DNA of 48,046 bases, taken from assembly GCA_002869615.1 (NCBI GenBank), contig PKUH01000021.1, positions 1-48,046 of the forward strand. Direction: 5' to 3'. A program made the position numbers and the translations under genes. Below, one piece after another: positions 16,430 through 25,129 of this stretch; positions within the stretch are counted from its first letter, which is position 1, and every line of letters starts with the position of its first letter. Under the pieces are notes generated by a model. It saw only the letters and a program-made list of their open reading frames with translations. It had not been told where the DNA came from and made no database searches. This DNA comes from Desulfuromonas sp. Lineage in GTDB: Bacteria > Desulfobacterota > Desulfuromonadia > Desulfuromonadales > UBA2294.

Positions 16430-17482
16430 TCACGCCGACAGGCGGATCAGACCGTAATCTCCTCCCGGTCCGAACTTGAGGCAGGAGATACCATCCTCTC
16501 CGGCGTCATCACCCGAAGCAGCCGGCGCGGCAAAGTGGCGGCCCTCTTTCAGGGAGAGGGCTGCGACCGCCAGGTCGAAACCGGCGGCGGCCGGGAAGCT
16601 GCCGTAAAGTGGGGTATAGGATGCCGCCGGTTTTCCTGCCAGGGTTTCGGCGTACCATTGGCCGCAGGCGCGGTGACCGTCGGCGCCGGCGATAATAAAG
16701 TCATTTTCGGGCAATGCGAGCGGCGCGGCGCAGTGGTTGCCAAGAGTGACCGTGTCGATATATCCGTAATCCGTCTGCTGCTCGTCGCCGCTCAGTACGA
16801 AAAAGGCAGCCCCTTCACCGACCATGGCGCTCTGCCGGTCAAAGTCGAACTGTGCCATCGGACCCTTCTCACCGTCGCCGAAAAAACTCTTGCGGCAATA
16901 GCGCAGAACATCGCAGTATTCATCGGTCGCGCCGAACAGAACCTGGTCAACCCGGCCCTCGGCCAGCCACTGCCGGGCTGTCAGCAGGGCCGAAGGGACC
17001 GACATTTCGAACTGGGTGACGGTCAGGCTCGGCGCCGTCGCCTTGAACTGCATCGAAACATGAGCGGCCGCGGCGTTGTGGACCGAGTTGGAAAAATGGG
17101 TCGGCGAACTGCACGAATAGCCGAAATCGAGGTATGAATCGAGAAAATCGAAGGTTGTCTTCAGGGCACCGTAACCGGTCGCGATGACTACGCCCATGCG
17201 CGAACGTTCGGCCTCGAGCAGATCGGCCTCCTTAAGAGCGAGGCTGGCACTGAGAAGGGTCATTTTCGAATAGTGGTCGATGCGGCGCAGGGCCCGTTTC
17301 GGGATAAATTCATCGAGTCCGTCGATCGCGGCGCGGTAGCAGGGGAAACGGTCGATCTTGCCGTTGCGCTCGACCGCAGCACTCTGCGGTTCTACCTGCC
17401 CGGCCTGCAGGGCCTGGTGCAGCGCTTCGCTGCCCTGACCGAAGCCGCCGGAGATCCCGATACTCTGAATCGCCATCCGCAT
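16430..17482 (-). CDS. Full-length chain-length-factor-like ketosynthase homologue (no active-site Cys)
   Basis: The 350-residue product has the KS fold ('YSKMTLLSASLALKEADL', 'VVIATGYGALKTTFDFLDSYL', 'GEGAAFFVLSGDE'). The nucleophile segment reads 'LTVTQFEMSVPSALL'. Ungapped alignment with the active KS just upstream puts Glu159 at the Cys position, and the later His motifs are lost. That is the pattern of type II PKS chain-length factors, where the position is usually Gln. It probably pairs with the KS at 17484-18671. GTG/ATG choice: ATG 17491 touches the AAGGGGG site, so ATG 17482, nine bases away, is preferred. It overlaps the stop of the KS gene closely, suggesting coupled synthesis of a heterodimer. 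Confidence 0.82.
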   Translation of the reverse strand: MRMAIQSIGISGGFGQGSEALHQALQAGQVEPQSAAVERNGKIDRFPCYRAAIDGLDEFIPKRALRRIDHYSKMTLLSASLALKEADLLEAERSRMGVVIATGYGALKTTFDFLDSYLDFGYSCSSPTHFSNSVHNAAAAHVSMQFKATAPSLTVTQFEMSVPSALLTARQWLAEGRVDQVLFGATDEYCDVLRYCRKSFFGDGEKGPMAQFDFDRQSAMVGEGAAFFVLSGDEQQTDYGYIDTVTLGNHCAAPLALPENDFIIAGADGHRACGQWYAETLAGKPAASYTPLYGSFPAAAGFDLAVAALSLKEGRHFAAPAASGDDAGEDGISCLKFGPGGDYGLIRLSA

Positions 17483-17483
17483 A

Positions 17484-18671
17484 TCAATCATCCCCCTTGC
17501 CGAGAATCAGAACCGCATTGTTGCCGCCGAAGGCGAGCGATTCCGACAGCGCGAAGTCGCCATCGATCTGCATTCTTTCGGTGACCGGTGTACCACTGAC
17601 CTCCGGGTCGGCATCGCTAAAGCCGATATTCGCCGGCAGCTCGCCGCGGCGCAGGGATGCGACACTGAAGACCGCCTCGATGCCGCCGGCAGCGCCGAGG
17701 GTATGGCCGGTATAGCCCTTGGTCGAGAGAAACGGGACGCCGGGGAGCATCGCCGCGAGAACGCCGCTTTCCACCTTGTCATTATCCGGCGTGCCGGTGC
17801 CGTGGGCATTGACAAATGCGATCTGCTCCGGGGCGATACCGGCGGTGGCAAAAGCCTCGTTCATCGCCTGCTTGAGGCCGGCGCCATCCGGTCGGGGTGC
17901 GGTCAGGTGATAGGCATCACAGGCCGAACCGTATCCGACAACGGTGCCGCGGGCCTTCCTGTCGCCACCGACGGCAGCGCTCTCAAGGATCATGATGCCG
18001 GCCCCTTCGCCGAGATTGAGCCCCTTGCGGTTGATATCGAACGGTTTGCACGGCGCCGTATCGGTGATCATCAGCGAGCTGAAGCCGGCATAGGTGACCC
18101 GCGAGAGCTCGTCGGCGCCGCCGGCGATAACGATGTCGCAGGCGCCGGCCCGCAGCCACGCGGCGCCGATGCCGATCGCATCGGTGCCGGATGAGCAGGC
18201 GTTGACCACGGTCTGGGTCGGCCCGTCGAGCTTGAGCTGGCGGGCGATGACCGCCGCCGGGTTGCTCCGCAGGAAGCGTTCGATGATGTCCATTTCCGGG
18301 TCGTCGCCATCCTTGTAGGCGCGATAGAAGTCGTCGCAGTTGAGGGCGCAGCCGACGGTCGTGCCGATACAGACCCCGACCTTCTTGCCGCGCAGCGACG
18401 CTGCGTCCCAGCCGGCGTCGGTCAGCGCCTCGAGAGCGGCGGCGAGAGCGAGCTGGCTGGTCCGGGCATAAACCTTCTCCTGGTCGTCGAGCGGCAACTT
18501 GAATTCATCGCGCAGCTCGAGCACCGGGTAGCTCGCCGGGTGATCGGTCGAAAAGCGGAATGGCGGCTGCGGGTTGCGTTCGCCGCGCAGCATGCTCTCC
18601 ATGCATTCGGAGAGATTCATGCCGGCGCCGCAGAGGCAGCCGAGTCCGGTGATGGCAATGCGCCGGTTCAT
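17484..18671 (-). CDS. Beta-ketoacyl-ACP synthase (FabF-like), distal KS
   Basis: The 395-residue KAS II-type enzyme has a complete triad: Cys159 in 'VVNACSSGTDA', His290 in 'FVNAHGTGTPDND' and His323 in 'TKGYTGHTLGAAGG'. It extends an ACP-bound chain by decarboxylative condensation with malonyl-ACP. It lies between its probable ACP (3 bases upstream) and the chain-length-factor homologue (overlapping downstream), a complete KS/CLF/ACP set separate from the proximal one at 25-27 kb. This suggests a second chain or a different length-controlled extension. Confidence 0.93.
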   Translation of the reverse strand: MNRRIAITGLGCLCGAGMNLSECMESMLRGERNPQPPFRFSTDHPASYPVLELRDEFKLPLDDQEKVYARTSQLALAAALEALTDAGWDAASLRGKKVGVCIGTTVGCALNCDDFYRAYKDGDDPEMDIIERFLRSNPAAVIARQLKLDGPTQTVVNACSSGTDAIGIGAAWLRAGACDIVIAGGADELSRVTYAGFSSLMITDTAPCKPFDINRKGLNLGEGAGIMILESAAVGGDRKARGTVVGYGSACDAYHLTAPRPDGAGLKQAMNEAFATAGIAPEQIAFVNAHGTGTPDNDKVESGVLAAMLPGVPFLSTKGYTGHTLGAAGGIEAVFSVASLRRGELPANIGFSDADPEVSGTPVTERMQIDGDFALSESLAFGGNNAVLILGKGDD

Positions 18672-18674
18672 GGT

Positions 18675-18923
18675 TTACGATTTTTCCTCGATGAATGCGG
18701 CGAGGGTGTTGATCGACTGCAGAGCCGGTCTTCCTTCATCCATATCCTTGATCTCAACACCGAAATGCTTCTGCACGACGACCACCAGTTCGACCGCGTC
18801 GAGCGAGTCGAGACCGAGTCCGTCACCGAACAGCGGTTCGTCGTCACCAATTTCATCCGGGGTGACATCCTCAAGGTTCAAGTCTTCAATCAGCACCTGC
18901 TTCAGTTTTTCCTTGATGTCCAT
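18675..18923 (-). CDS. Acyl carrier protein, distal PKS set
   Basis: The 82-residue carrier starts at ATG 18923 with CAGGAG about seven bases upstream; an in-frame ATG at 18971 would only add residues overlapping the previous gene. The phosphopantetheine site is Ser40 in 'GLGLDSLDAVELVVVVQK'. Its position 2 bases after the LPLAT gene and 3 bases before the KS makes it the likely carrier of the distal KS/CLF. It is clearly related to the ACP at 12000-12266. Confidence 0.94.
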   Translation of the reverse strand: MDIKEKLKQVLIEDLNLEDVTPDEIGDDEPLFGDGLGLDSLDAVELVVVVQKHFGVEIKDMDEGRPALQSINTLAAFIEEKS

Positions 18924-18925
18924 CT

Positions 18926-19873
18926 TTACTCCTGTTTGTCTTGCCGTATTGATTGCGGCGTCGCCGCCCACATATTGTGAAAGTTGTAAAACTGGTACGG
19001 GTAATTCCGGCTGAAGGCTTCAAGGGCCTCAGCAAATTCGCTGGCATACGGTGCGAAGGTCTCGGCTTCACGACCCGGATGATCCGGTACCCGGATGATC
19101 CGGGCAATTTCGACCTCGTAGCTGTCCGGCCCGCTCTTGCGGGTAAAGAAGATGATGACCGGGGCGCCGGTCGCCGAAGCGAGCTTGAAGGCGCTGAACG
19201 GAAGCGTTGCCCTGGCCCCGAGAAAATCAACCGAACAACTGCTTTTGTCGCTGCCGAGCAGACGATCGCCCATGACGCTGACGACATGTCCCTGCTTGAG
19301 GACTCCGAGCATCTCGAGAGTGCCGCCGAGATAACCGGTCGGGTCGATGACCCGGTAAGGAGGTTCGATCCCGGCATGTTCAAAATAATGCCGGTCGATG
19401 TCGCCATCTTCCTGTCGCATCAGCATGTGCACCGGCCGTTCGAGAAACTCGAGAACCGACATCGCAACCTGCCAGCAGCCGACGTGGGCCGTCATCAGGA
19501 TCATGCCCCGGTTTTCATCCCGGATTTTCAGTAGCTCTTCGCGTCCGGCCAGGCTGACCTTGAATGATTTCGGGCCGAGGATGCCGACCACGGCCCGATC
19601 AATCAGGACCTTGCCGAAGTTGAGAATCATCCGGTAGCTGTGCCAGAGTCGTTGCCCGCCGGTTGCCCCGGGGAATCTCCGGCTCAAATAGTGGCTCGCT
19701 CGTTGCCGGGCCAGACGGCTGAACAGCACGTAGTAACCAACTACGAAATATAACACAAAATAGGCCGCACGACGGCCGCCAATTTTTATCACCAGATAAA
19801 AAAACTGGTGCTGCCAGTTCCTGCCGATGCTGCGGCTGCTCCACCGGTTATTCTGTTCAGGCTGTTTCGACAT
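18926..19873 (-). CDS. LpxL/HtrB-type (LPLAT) acyltransferase
   Basis: The 315-residue protein belongs to the lysophospholipid acyltransferase superfamily. It has an N-terminal membrane segment near 36-52 ('AAYFVLYFVVGYYVLF') and the core 'MILMTAHVGCWQVAMSVLEFL'. The catalytic H-x4-D/E motif appears as His130 to Gln135, so the acidic partner is Gln here. Relatives accompany a GT2 gene in aryl polyene clusters, where they are thought to build the lipid anchor. It overlaps the upstream GT2 gene by 17 bases, so the two products are probably made together and act in sequence at the inner membrane. Confidence 0.83.
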   Translation of the reverse strand: MSKQPEQNNRWSSRSIGRNWQHQFFYLVIKIGGRRAAYFVLYFVVGYYVLFSRLARQRASHYLSRRFPGATGGQRLWHSYRMILNFGKVLIDRAVVGILGPKSFKVSLAGREELLKIRDENRGMILMTAHVGCWQVAMSVLEFLERPVHMLMRQEDGDIDRHYFEHAGIEPPYRVIDPTGYLGGTLEMLGVLKQGHVVSVMGDRLLGSDKSSCSVDFLGARATLPFSAFKLASATGAPVIIFFTRKSGPDSYEVEIARIIRVPDHPGREAETFAPYASEFAEALEAFSRNYPYQFYNFHNMWAATPQSIRQDKQE

Positions 19874-21032
19874 CTTTCCTCTGAACGAGTTGGGCCAGCA
19901 GAAGGGTTACAAGACCGACCAGCAGGGCAAGAACCGGGGCCAGCACCAGGGAACCGAGCAGCCATTCATAAACCCGTTCAAGGGCCTGATAGCCGAGGGT
20001 CTCCAGAGAGAGTTCGGTCAGCCAATGCCCGTGCCGCATGAAATAGCCGAGCTCGATGCAGAGTGCCGGCACGATCGGCGGCATGCAGAGCTGGCTGCTG
20101 CTGACCGCCGCCACCTTGTTCAGGCGGAAAAAGCCGCAGACCATGAGGATGATCACGGTGTGGCAAAAAATAAGCGGCAGGGCACCGAGCAGGACACCGA
20201 CCCCGGCAGCGACGGCGAGGCGTTGCGGGGTGCTGTTCTCCTGCAGCAGCTGCCGGATCGAACGCAGCGGGTGGATGACCGAAACGGTCCTCGGCTGTCC
20301 CTTGTCCGTCTGCTCGATAATTTTCCGGTGCGGCCACGGGATAATCGAACGGCCGGTCAGGTGGGTATTGAGCAGGGTCAGGCGCCAGTTGTCGAGGAAC
20401 CGGCGGAAATGTGAGATCCGTTGATCAGCCGGCGGGTAATAGACTGAAATATCGAGGTCACGCAGTTCCAGCCCGGCCCAGGCCGAACGGACCAGCACCT
20501 CGACTTCAAAGTTGTAGCGGCAGCACCAGAATTTCAGGTGTTCGAAGATCATCAGCGGGTAGGCACGAAAGCCGCTCTGACTGTCCTTGAGCTGGCAGCC
20601 GGTCTGGACGCGGAGCCAGAAGTTGGAAAATTTCCGGCCAAAACGGGATGATCCGGGAATCGAGGCCTGGTCGAAGTCGCGATGACCGACGATCAGCGCC
20701 TGCGGATGTTGCTCGATAGCGGCCAGGAAACGAGGGAGGTCGGCCGCGGCGTGCTGGCCATCGGCGTCGATCGTGATCATGTGGCTGCAGCCCTGCTCAA
20801 GCCCCCATTTTGCAGCGGTCTGTAGAGCCGCCCCTTTGCCGAGATTGCGCGGGTGCCGGATCAGGTCAACCGGCAGGCCGGTGAGGGCCGCGGTGACGTC
20901 GTCACTGCTGCCGTCATCGACAACCAGGACCCGGTCATGTTGTGCAAGCACACCCTCGACCACGCCCCGCAGGGTTGCCGCATGGTTATAAACCGGCACC
21001 GCGACAAATATGTCAGTTCGCTCAACGGCCAT
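19857..21032 (-). CDS. Family 2 glycosyltransferase fused to a DUF2062 membrane domain
   Basis: Residues 1-240 form a GT-A family 2 transferase resembling dolichyl-phosphate mannose synthases: 'VFVAVPVYN'-like start, 'VLVVDDGSSDD', 'LGKGAALQ', 'TIDADGQH' for nucleotide-sugar and metal binding, and 'DSQSGFRAYP'. Residues about 265-385 are a DUF2062 domain with hydrophobic helices ('LAVAAGVGVLLGALPLIFCHTVIILMVCGFF', 'LLGSLVLAPVLALLVGLVTLLLAQLV'). It should add a sugar to a lipid acceptor at the inner membrane, perhaps the anchor of the polyene. It overlaps the radical SAM gene before it by 11 bases and the LPLAT gene after it by 17. Confidence 0.9.
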   Translation of the reverse strand: MAVERTDIFVAVPVYNHAATLRGVVEGVLAQHDRVLVVDDGSSDDVTAALTGLPVDLIRHPRNLGKGAALQTAAKWGLEQGCSHMITIDADGQHAAADLPRFLAAIEQHPQALIVGHRDFDQASIPGSSRFGRKFSNFWLRVQTGCQLKDSQSGFRAYPLMIFEHLKFWCCRYNFEVEVLVRSAWAGLELRDLDISVYYPPADQRISHFRRFLDNWRLTLLNTHLTGRSIIPWPHRKIIEQTDKGQPRTVSVIHPLRSIRQLLQENSTPQRLAVAAGVGVLLGALPLIFCHTVIILMVCGFFRLNKVAAVSSSQLCMPPIVPALCIELGYFMRHGHWLTELSLETLGYQALERVYEWLLGSLVLAPVLALLVGLVTLLLAQLVQRKDVETA

Positions 21033-22470
21033 AACGCTTGTTACTCACTGCGAAGCGGAGGAATTGGCCGGCATTGGCAATGAACCGGCGCCAGCTGTCG
21101 GGCGATTTCCAGAGCATACTCAGATAGCCGAGCAGCACCCGGTTCCGCTTGAAATGGTTTTTGTAGAATTCGATAAACAGTTTCTCAAGCTGTTGTTCCT
21201 CCATGCCGTGCGGCACGAACTGGAAATGCATGCAGTCCATCTTCGGCCAGTCTTCATCGAAAGCTCCGAGTTCGTGAATGTTCTCGTAGATCGGCGAGCC
21301 GGGAAACGGGGTGAACTTGGCGAGATTGAAGTCATCGATCGGCAGGGAGTAGACGTAATCCATACTCCGCCGGATCGACTCTTCGGATTCACCCGGCAGC
21401 CCCATCATCAGCAGACCCTTGGTCCGGATGCCGCACGATTTGATGGTGCGGATGGTAGTGGCGAGCAGATCGAGGTTGGCGTTCTGTCGATGTTGGGCCA
21501 GTAGTGCCTCGTCACCGCTCTCGATGCCGAGGCTGACCATCCAGCAGCCGGCTTTCTTCATCAGCTGCAGCAGCTCGTGGTCGACATGTTCGGCCCGCAC
21601 CGCGCAGTTGTAGGTCATGCCGAGCGGCTGGTCGATCATCAGTCGGCAGAACTGCTCGACCCGCTGGCGCTGGAAGGTGAACTGATCGTCATAAAAGTTG
21701 ATATGGCGGATTCCGAAGCGTTGCTTCAGGTACTTGAGATGCTCGTAAAGGTACTCCGCCGAATTGAAACGGAAGCTCCGCTGAAAGACGCTGCGGTCAC
21801 AGTAGCTGCAGCTGTAGGGGCAGCCGCGGCTCGAGATGCAGCTGCTGTTCGGCGCCTTCGGGTAGTTGAAGATCGGCAGCTTGTAGGCATCGGGGTAGCC
21901 TTCAAGTTTTTCATAGGCCGGGAACGGCAGTTCGTCGAGGACCAGAGCGTCGTTGCGGTAGCCGTTGTTGACGATTGCTCCGTCGGTGTCGCGCCAGACG
22001 ACGCCGCCAATGTCGCGCGGCGGCTCACCGGCGAGCTGCGCCAGCTCGATCATCGTCTGTTCCCCTTCGCCGATAACGGCGTAGTCGATGACCGGGGAGA
22101 ATTCGAGGACCTTCTCCTGGAGCGCCGAGACGTGGGCGCCGCCGAAGGCGGTCCTGATCTCCGGCAGCTCCATCTTGGCAAGCTCGGCCAGGCGGACCGA
22201 ATCGTGAAAGCTCGCCGTCGTACAGCTGAAACCGATCAGGGCCGGTTTGTGCTCACGCAACAGTTCGAGCAGACGGCTGTCGGCATCGGGATGGGCATAA
22301 CAGTCGAGGATGCTGCTGTTCAGCCCCGCCTTGTCGAGGCAGGCGGCGATACTCGCCAGTCCGAGCGGCGGCATAATGTTCGCCTTGCGCGAGATGTCGT
22401 TGGCGGCGGCATCGACCTGGTAGCCGAGGGGGTGAACCAGCAGAATATTTTGAGCGTTTAAAGTTGCCAT
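21022..22470 (-). CDS. Radical SAM enzyme with B12-binding-type domain (third of the tandem)
   Basis: The 482-residue enzyme has a B12-binding-type N-terminus ('ILLVHPLGYQVD', 'PPLGLASIAACLDKAG', 'ALIGFSCTTASFHDSV', 'TAFGGAHVSAL', 'YAVIGEGEQTMIELA'), a radical SAM motif Cys217-x3-Cys221-x2-Cys224 ('CPYSCSYC'), and 'SLGIESGDEALL' and 'LLMMGLPGES', the usual barrel strands with SAM contacts. The C-terminal extension is rich in aromatic and basic residues. Related proteins methylate unactivated carbons or rearrange C-C bonds. It starts 7 bases after the previous radical SAM gene and overlaps the GT2 gene, placing it between chain synthesis and lipid anchor genes. Confidence 0.9.
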   Translation of the reverse strand: MATLNAQNILLVHPLGYQVDAAANDISRKANIMPPLGLASIAACLDKAGLNSSILDCYAHPDADSRLLELLREHKPALIGFSCTTASFHDSVRLAELAKMELPEIRTAFGGAHVSALQEKVLEFSPVIDYAVIGEGEQTMIELAQLAGEPPRDIGGVVWRDTDGAIVNNGYRNDALVLDELPFPAYEKLEGYPDAYKLPIFNYPKAPNSSCISSRGCPYSCSYCDRSVFQRSFRFNSAEYLYEHLKYLKQRFGIRHINFYDDQFTFQRQRVEQFCRLMIDQPLGMTYNCAVRAEHVDHELLQLMKKAGCWMVSLGIESGDEALLAQHRQNANLDLLATTIRTIKSCGIRTKGLLMMGLPGESEESIRRSMDYVYSLPIDDFNLAKFTPFPGSPIYENIHELGAFDEDWPKMDCMHFQFVPHGMEEQQLEKLFIEFYKNHFKRNRVLLGYLSMLWKSPDSWRRFIANAGQFLRFAVSNKRYGR

Positions 22471-22477
22471 GTTTTGA

Positions 22478-23836
22478 TTATGCGGAGCCTTCTTTTGGAA
22501 AGCGGACCAAACTGTTCCACATCAGCCCGCGTAAGCCGAAGTTCTTCATCACCTCAAGCCGTATGGTCCCTTCCGACGGCGGGAAAATCCGGTTCTTCTG
22601 TCCGTGGAATCGGGTCTTGATCGTCGCCTCCATCTTCTCGCGATCGATCTTCGGCGAAAAATAGTAGACCGGCTTGAGCAGCGAGGTTTCGGCTGTGATC
22701 ACGCCATCGTCGATTGCCCGTTGGTGCAGCGGCGAGTCGGGGTGGATGCGGATGCCGGAGAAGCCAAAGACGACCGATGCCCCGAGCCTGTCCATGTTGT
22801 CGAGCCCTTCGGCCAGGGTGTCGTCATCCTCTTCCGGGCCACCGAATATGACGAAGTGGGCGGCCGCCATTCTTTCGGCAAGGCAGGCCTCGTTGATCGC
22901 CAGAACCTCGGCAAAGGTCAGCTTCTTGTCAAGCCCGGCCAGGGTCCGGTCGCAGCCGGCGTCGGGACCGAGCTCAAGGGCGTAAAGACCGGCCCGCTTC
23001 ATCAGCTGCAGCTCGTCGCGGCCAAACCCCTGTGGCCGGAAATAGGCCGACCATTCAATTCCGATATCGTTGCGGATCATTGCTTCGCAGAGTTTGAGGT
23101 ATTCGCCCTGCGGGTCGTTGAAGACCGAATCGGTGAAGAAGATGCGCTCGACGCCGTGTTTCTCCTTGAGGGATTTAAGCTCCCTGATCACCAGCTCCGG
23201 ATCGCGGCGGCGAAAGCTGTTCCCTTCGAGGTGCGGGTACGAGCAGTAGGTGCAGCGGTACGGACAGCCGCGCTTGGTCTGGAGGTTGAGCATGCCGCTC
23301 TGTTCCAGGTAGAACGGCGCCAGCTCCGGGTCGAACAGCGGCGTGCTGAAGGCGTTGCCGTCGAGCGGTGCCGCCCGTTCGATCACCTGCGGAACCTGCT
23401 CGCCCCGGGCCAGTTTTTCGACCAGCTGCGGCAGAGCGACTTCCCCTTCACCGATAATCGCGTGGTCGACTTCGAGGTAGCTTGCGATCTCCTCCGGCAT
23501 AATGGTCAAAGCCGGACCGCCGACAACGATCGGAGCCGGGCAGAATTCCCGGATCGCGGCAACCAGGGTTTTGACCCGGGCCAGATACCAGGCGTCCTCG
23601 CCGGAGAACGAGTCGACGTTATCGATATTGCGCAGCGAGATCGAGATCAGATCGGGCATAAATGTGGTGATCCGGGATCGGAGTTTTTCAATATCATCGC
23701 CGTTGACCAGGCAGTCGTATTGTTCGACCTCGTGCCCGGCCGCCTTGACCGCACCGGAAACGACCGCCATACCGAGCGGATAGACCGGGTAGGGATCGAC
23801 GGTAACATTGCTGGAGATGAAAAAAACGCGACTCAT
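22478..23836 (-). CDS. Radical SAM enzyme with B12-binding-type domain (second of the tandem)
   Basis: The 452-residue product shows 'PYPVYPLGMAVVSGAVKAAGHEVEQYD', 'PDLISISLRNID' and 'APIVVGGPALTIMPEEI' from a B12-binding-type fold, then Cys191-x3-Cys195-x2-Cys198 ('CPYRCTYC'). Later strands include 'FFTDSVFND', 'ALELGPDAGCD' and 'AHFVIFGGPEEDDD'. It differs clearly from its two neighbours, so the three are not recent duplicates and probably do different steps. It overlaps the first tandem gene by 4 bases. Reaction unknown. Confidence 0.9.
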   Translation of the reverse strand: MSRVFFISSNVTVDPYPVYPLGMAVVSGAVKAAGHEVEQYDCLVNGDDIEKLRSRITTFMPDLISISLRNIDNVDSFSGEDAWYLARVKTLVAAIREFCPAPIVVGGPALTIMPEEIASYLEVDHAIIGEGEVALPQLVEKLARGEQVPQVIERAAPLDGNAFSTPLFDPELAPFYLEQSGMLNLQTKRGCPYRCTYCSYPHLEGNSFRRRDPELVIRELKSLKEKHGVERIFFTDSVFNDPQGEYLKLCEAMIRNDIGIEWSAYFRPQGFGRDELQLMKRAGLYALELGPDAGCDRTLAGLDKKLTFAEVLAINEACLAERMAAAHFVIFGGPEEDDDTLAEGLDNMDRLGASVVFGFSGIRIHPDSPLHQRAIDDGVITAETSLLKPVYYFSPKIDREKMEATIKTRFHGQKNRIFPPSEGTIRLEVMKNFGLRGLMWNSLVRFPKEGSA

Positions 23837-25092
23837 GCGGTTTCCTTTTTGAACTGGCGCCGTTTGCGCGGCTCGTAGCGGCGGTAGGTACCGTCCTCGA
23901 TTTCCCGGCGGATCACCTGCTCGAACAGTTTGCCCATCTTCAGGGCGTGGCCGCTGTCGGCGTTGAAGGTGTCCCAGGCATAGTAATACAGCTCCTGCAA
24001 TTTCTCCGGGGTCATCTGTTTCGGCTGGAAGACGACCTTGTCGGCGGTGTACCTGGACCAGTCATTCGACAGAATCCGTCCTTCCTGTTCAAGCTTGCGC
24101 CGGATTGGTGAGTGCGGGAACGGCGTCATAATCGTGAATTCGGCGACGTCGAGTTCGATCTCGATCAGAAAGTCGACGAGCCGCTTGATATCGTCTTCGC
24201 TCTGGTCGTCGGTGCCGAGAATGATCGTGCCTTCGATGCCGATCCCGTGATCCTTGAGCCGCTTGACCCGGTTGCGGATGACGTCGGAGGTGTCGAAGAC
24301 TGCCTGGTAGACGTACCAGGCGCCGGCATCGGCCGCCAGCTTGAGGACCTCGTCGTCATCGAGGATCGGATGCGAGACCCACTTCTTCTTCAGCGGCGCC
24401 ATCGCCTTGAACAGGTCGATCAGCCACTGCTTGTCCTGGGCCAGCGAGTTGTCGACGATGAACATCCGGTTATTGCGGATCGCCTCCATCTCGGCGATTA
24501 CCTTGTCGATCGGCCGCGGCCGGAAGGCCTTGCCGCCGAGGAAGCCGGTGCAGCAGGGGAAGCAATCGAACTTGCAGCCGCGCGAGGCGTGGACGAGGTC
24601 GAGCATCTGGACGCCGCGGTAGTTGTAAAGATCGCGCTCGAGGATTTCACGTTTGGCGGTGCCGACCAGGTTGATATCGGGGTGTTTCTGCATGTAGTCG
24701 TAGACCGGTTTGAGCTCGCCCCGCTTGAAATCGTCAACGACCTCCTGGAAACGGCCTTCGACTTCGCCGAGGAAGACCGAATCGGCGTGCTGCTGAACCT
24801 CCTCGGCGTGCAGCATCGTCGAGATACCGCCGAAGATCACGGTTTTGCCCCGTTCACGGAACTCGTGGGCGATCTCGAAGGCGCGCGGCAGCTGCGAGGT
24901 CAGCATGGTCGAAATGGCGACCAGGTCGCAGTCGGCGTCAAAATCGATGGTCTGCAGGTTCTCATCGGTAAAGTTGATCGTCACCTCTTCCGGCATGGCG
25001 GCCGCGAAAACAACCGGCCCGTGTGGCGGCAGGTGGAATTCGGTTTGCCGATCAAGCTTGGGCCAGCGGGGGTATATCAGTTCCATGTTCAT
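23833..25092 (-). CDS. Radical SAM enzyme with degenerate B12-binding-type domain (first of the tandem)
   Basis: The 419-residue protein starts at ATG 25092 with AAGGAG eight bases upstream. The N-terminal domain ('MNMELIYPRWPKLD', 'DCDLVAISTMLTSQLPRAFEIAHEFRERG', 'TVIFGGISTMLHAEEV') is a reduced cobalamin-type fold. The cluster motif is Cys173-x3-Cys177-x2-Cys180 ('CKFDCFPC'), followed by another Cys. It resembles the + strand radical SAM protein at 8756 in having 'C...CxxCC' and a similar C-terminal 'YTADKVVF' region. It opens the distal half of the operon after the largest intergenic gap (37 bases), which holds its ribosome site but no clear promoter. Confidence 0.88.
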   Translation of the reverse strand: MNMELIYPRWPKLDRQTEFHLPPHGPVVFAAAMPEEVTINFTDENLQTIDFDADCDLVAISTMLTSQLPRAFEIAHEFRERGKTVIFGGISTMLHAEEVQQHADSVFLGEVEGRFQEVVDDFKRGELKPVYDYMQKHPDINLVGTAKREILERDLYNYRGVQMLDLVHASRGCKFDCFPCCTGFLGGKAFRPRPIDKVIAEMEAIRNNRMFIVDNSLAQDKQWLIDLFKAMAPLKKKWVSHPILDDDEVLKLAADAGAWYVYQAVFDTSDVIRNRVKRLKDHGIGIEGTIILGTDDQSEDDIKRLVDFLIEIELDVAEFTIMTPFPHSPIRRKLEQEGRILSNDWSRYTADKVVFQPKQMTPEKLQELYYYAWDTFNADSGHALKMGKLFEQVIRREIEDGTYRRYEPRKRRQFKKETA

Positions 25093-25129
25093 TGCAGCAA
25101 CTCCTTGTTTTATTAATGAGGCGATGGCA

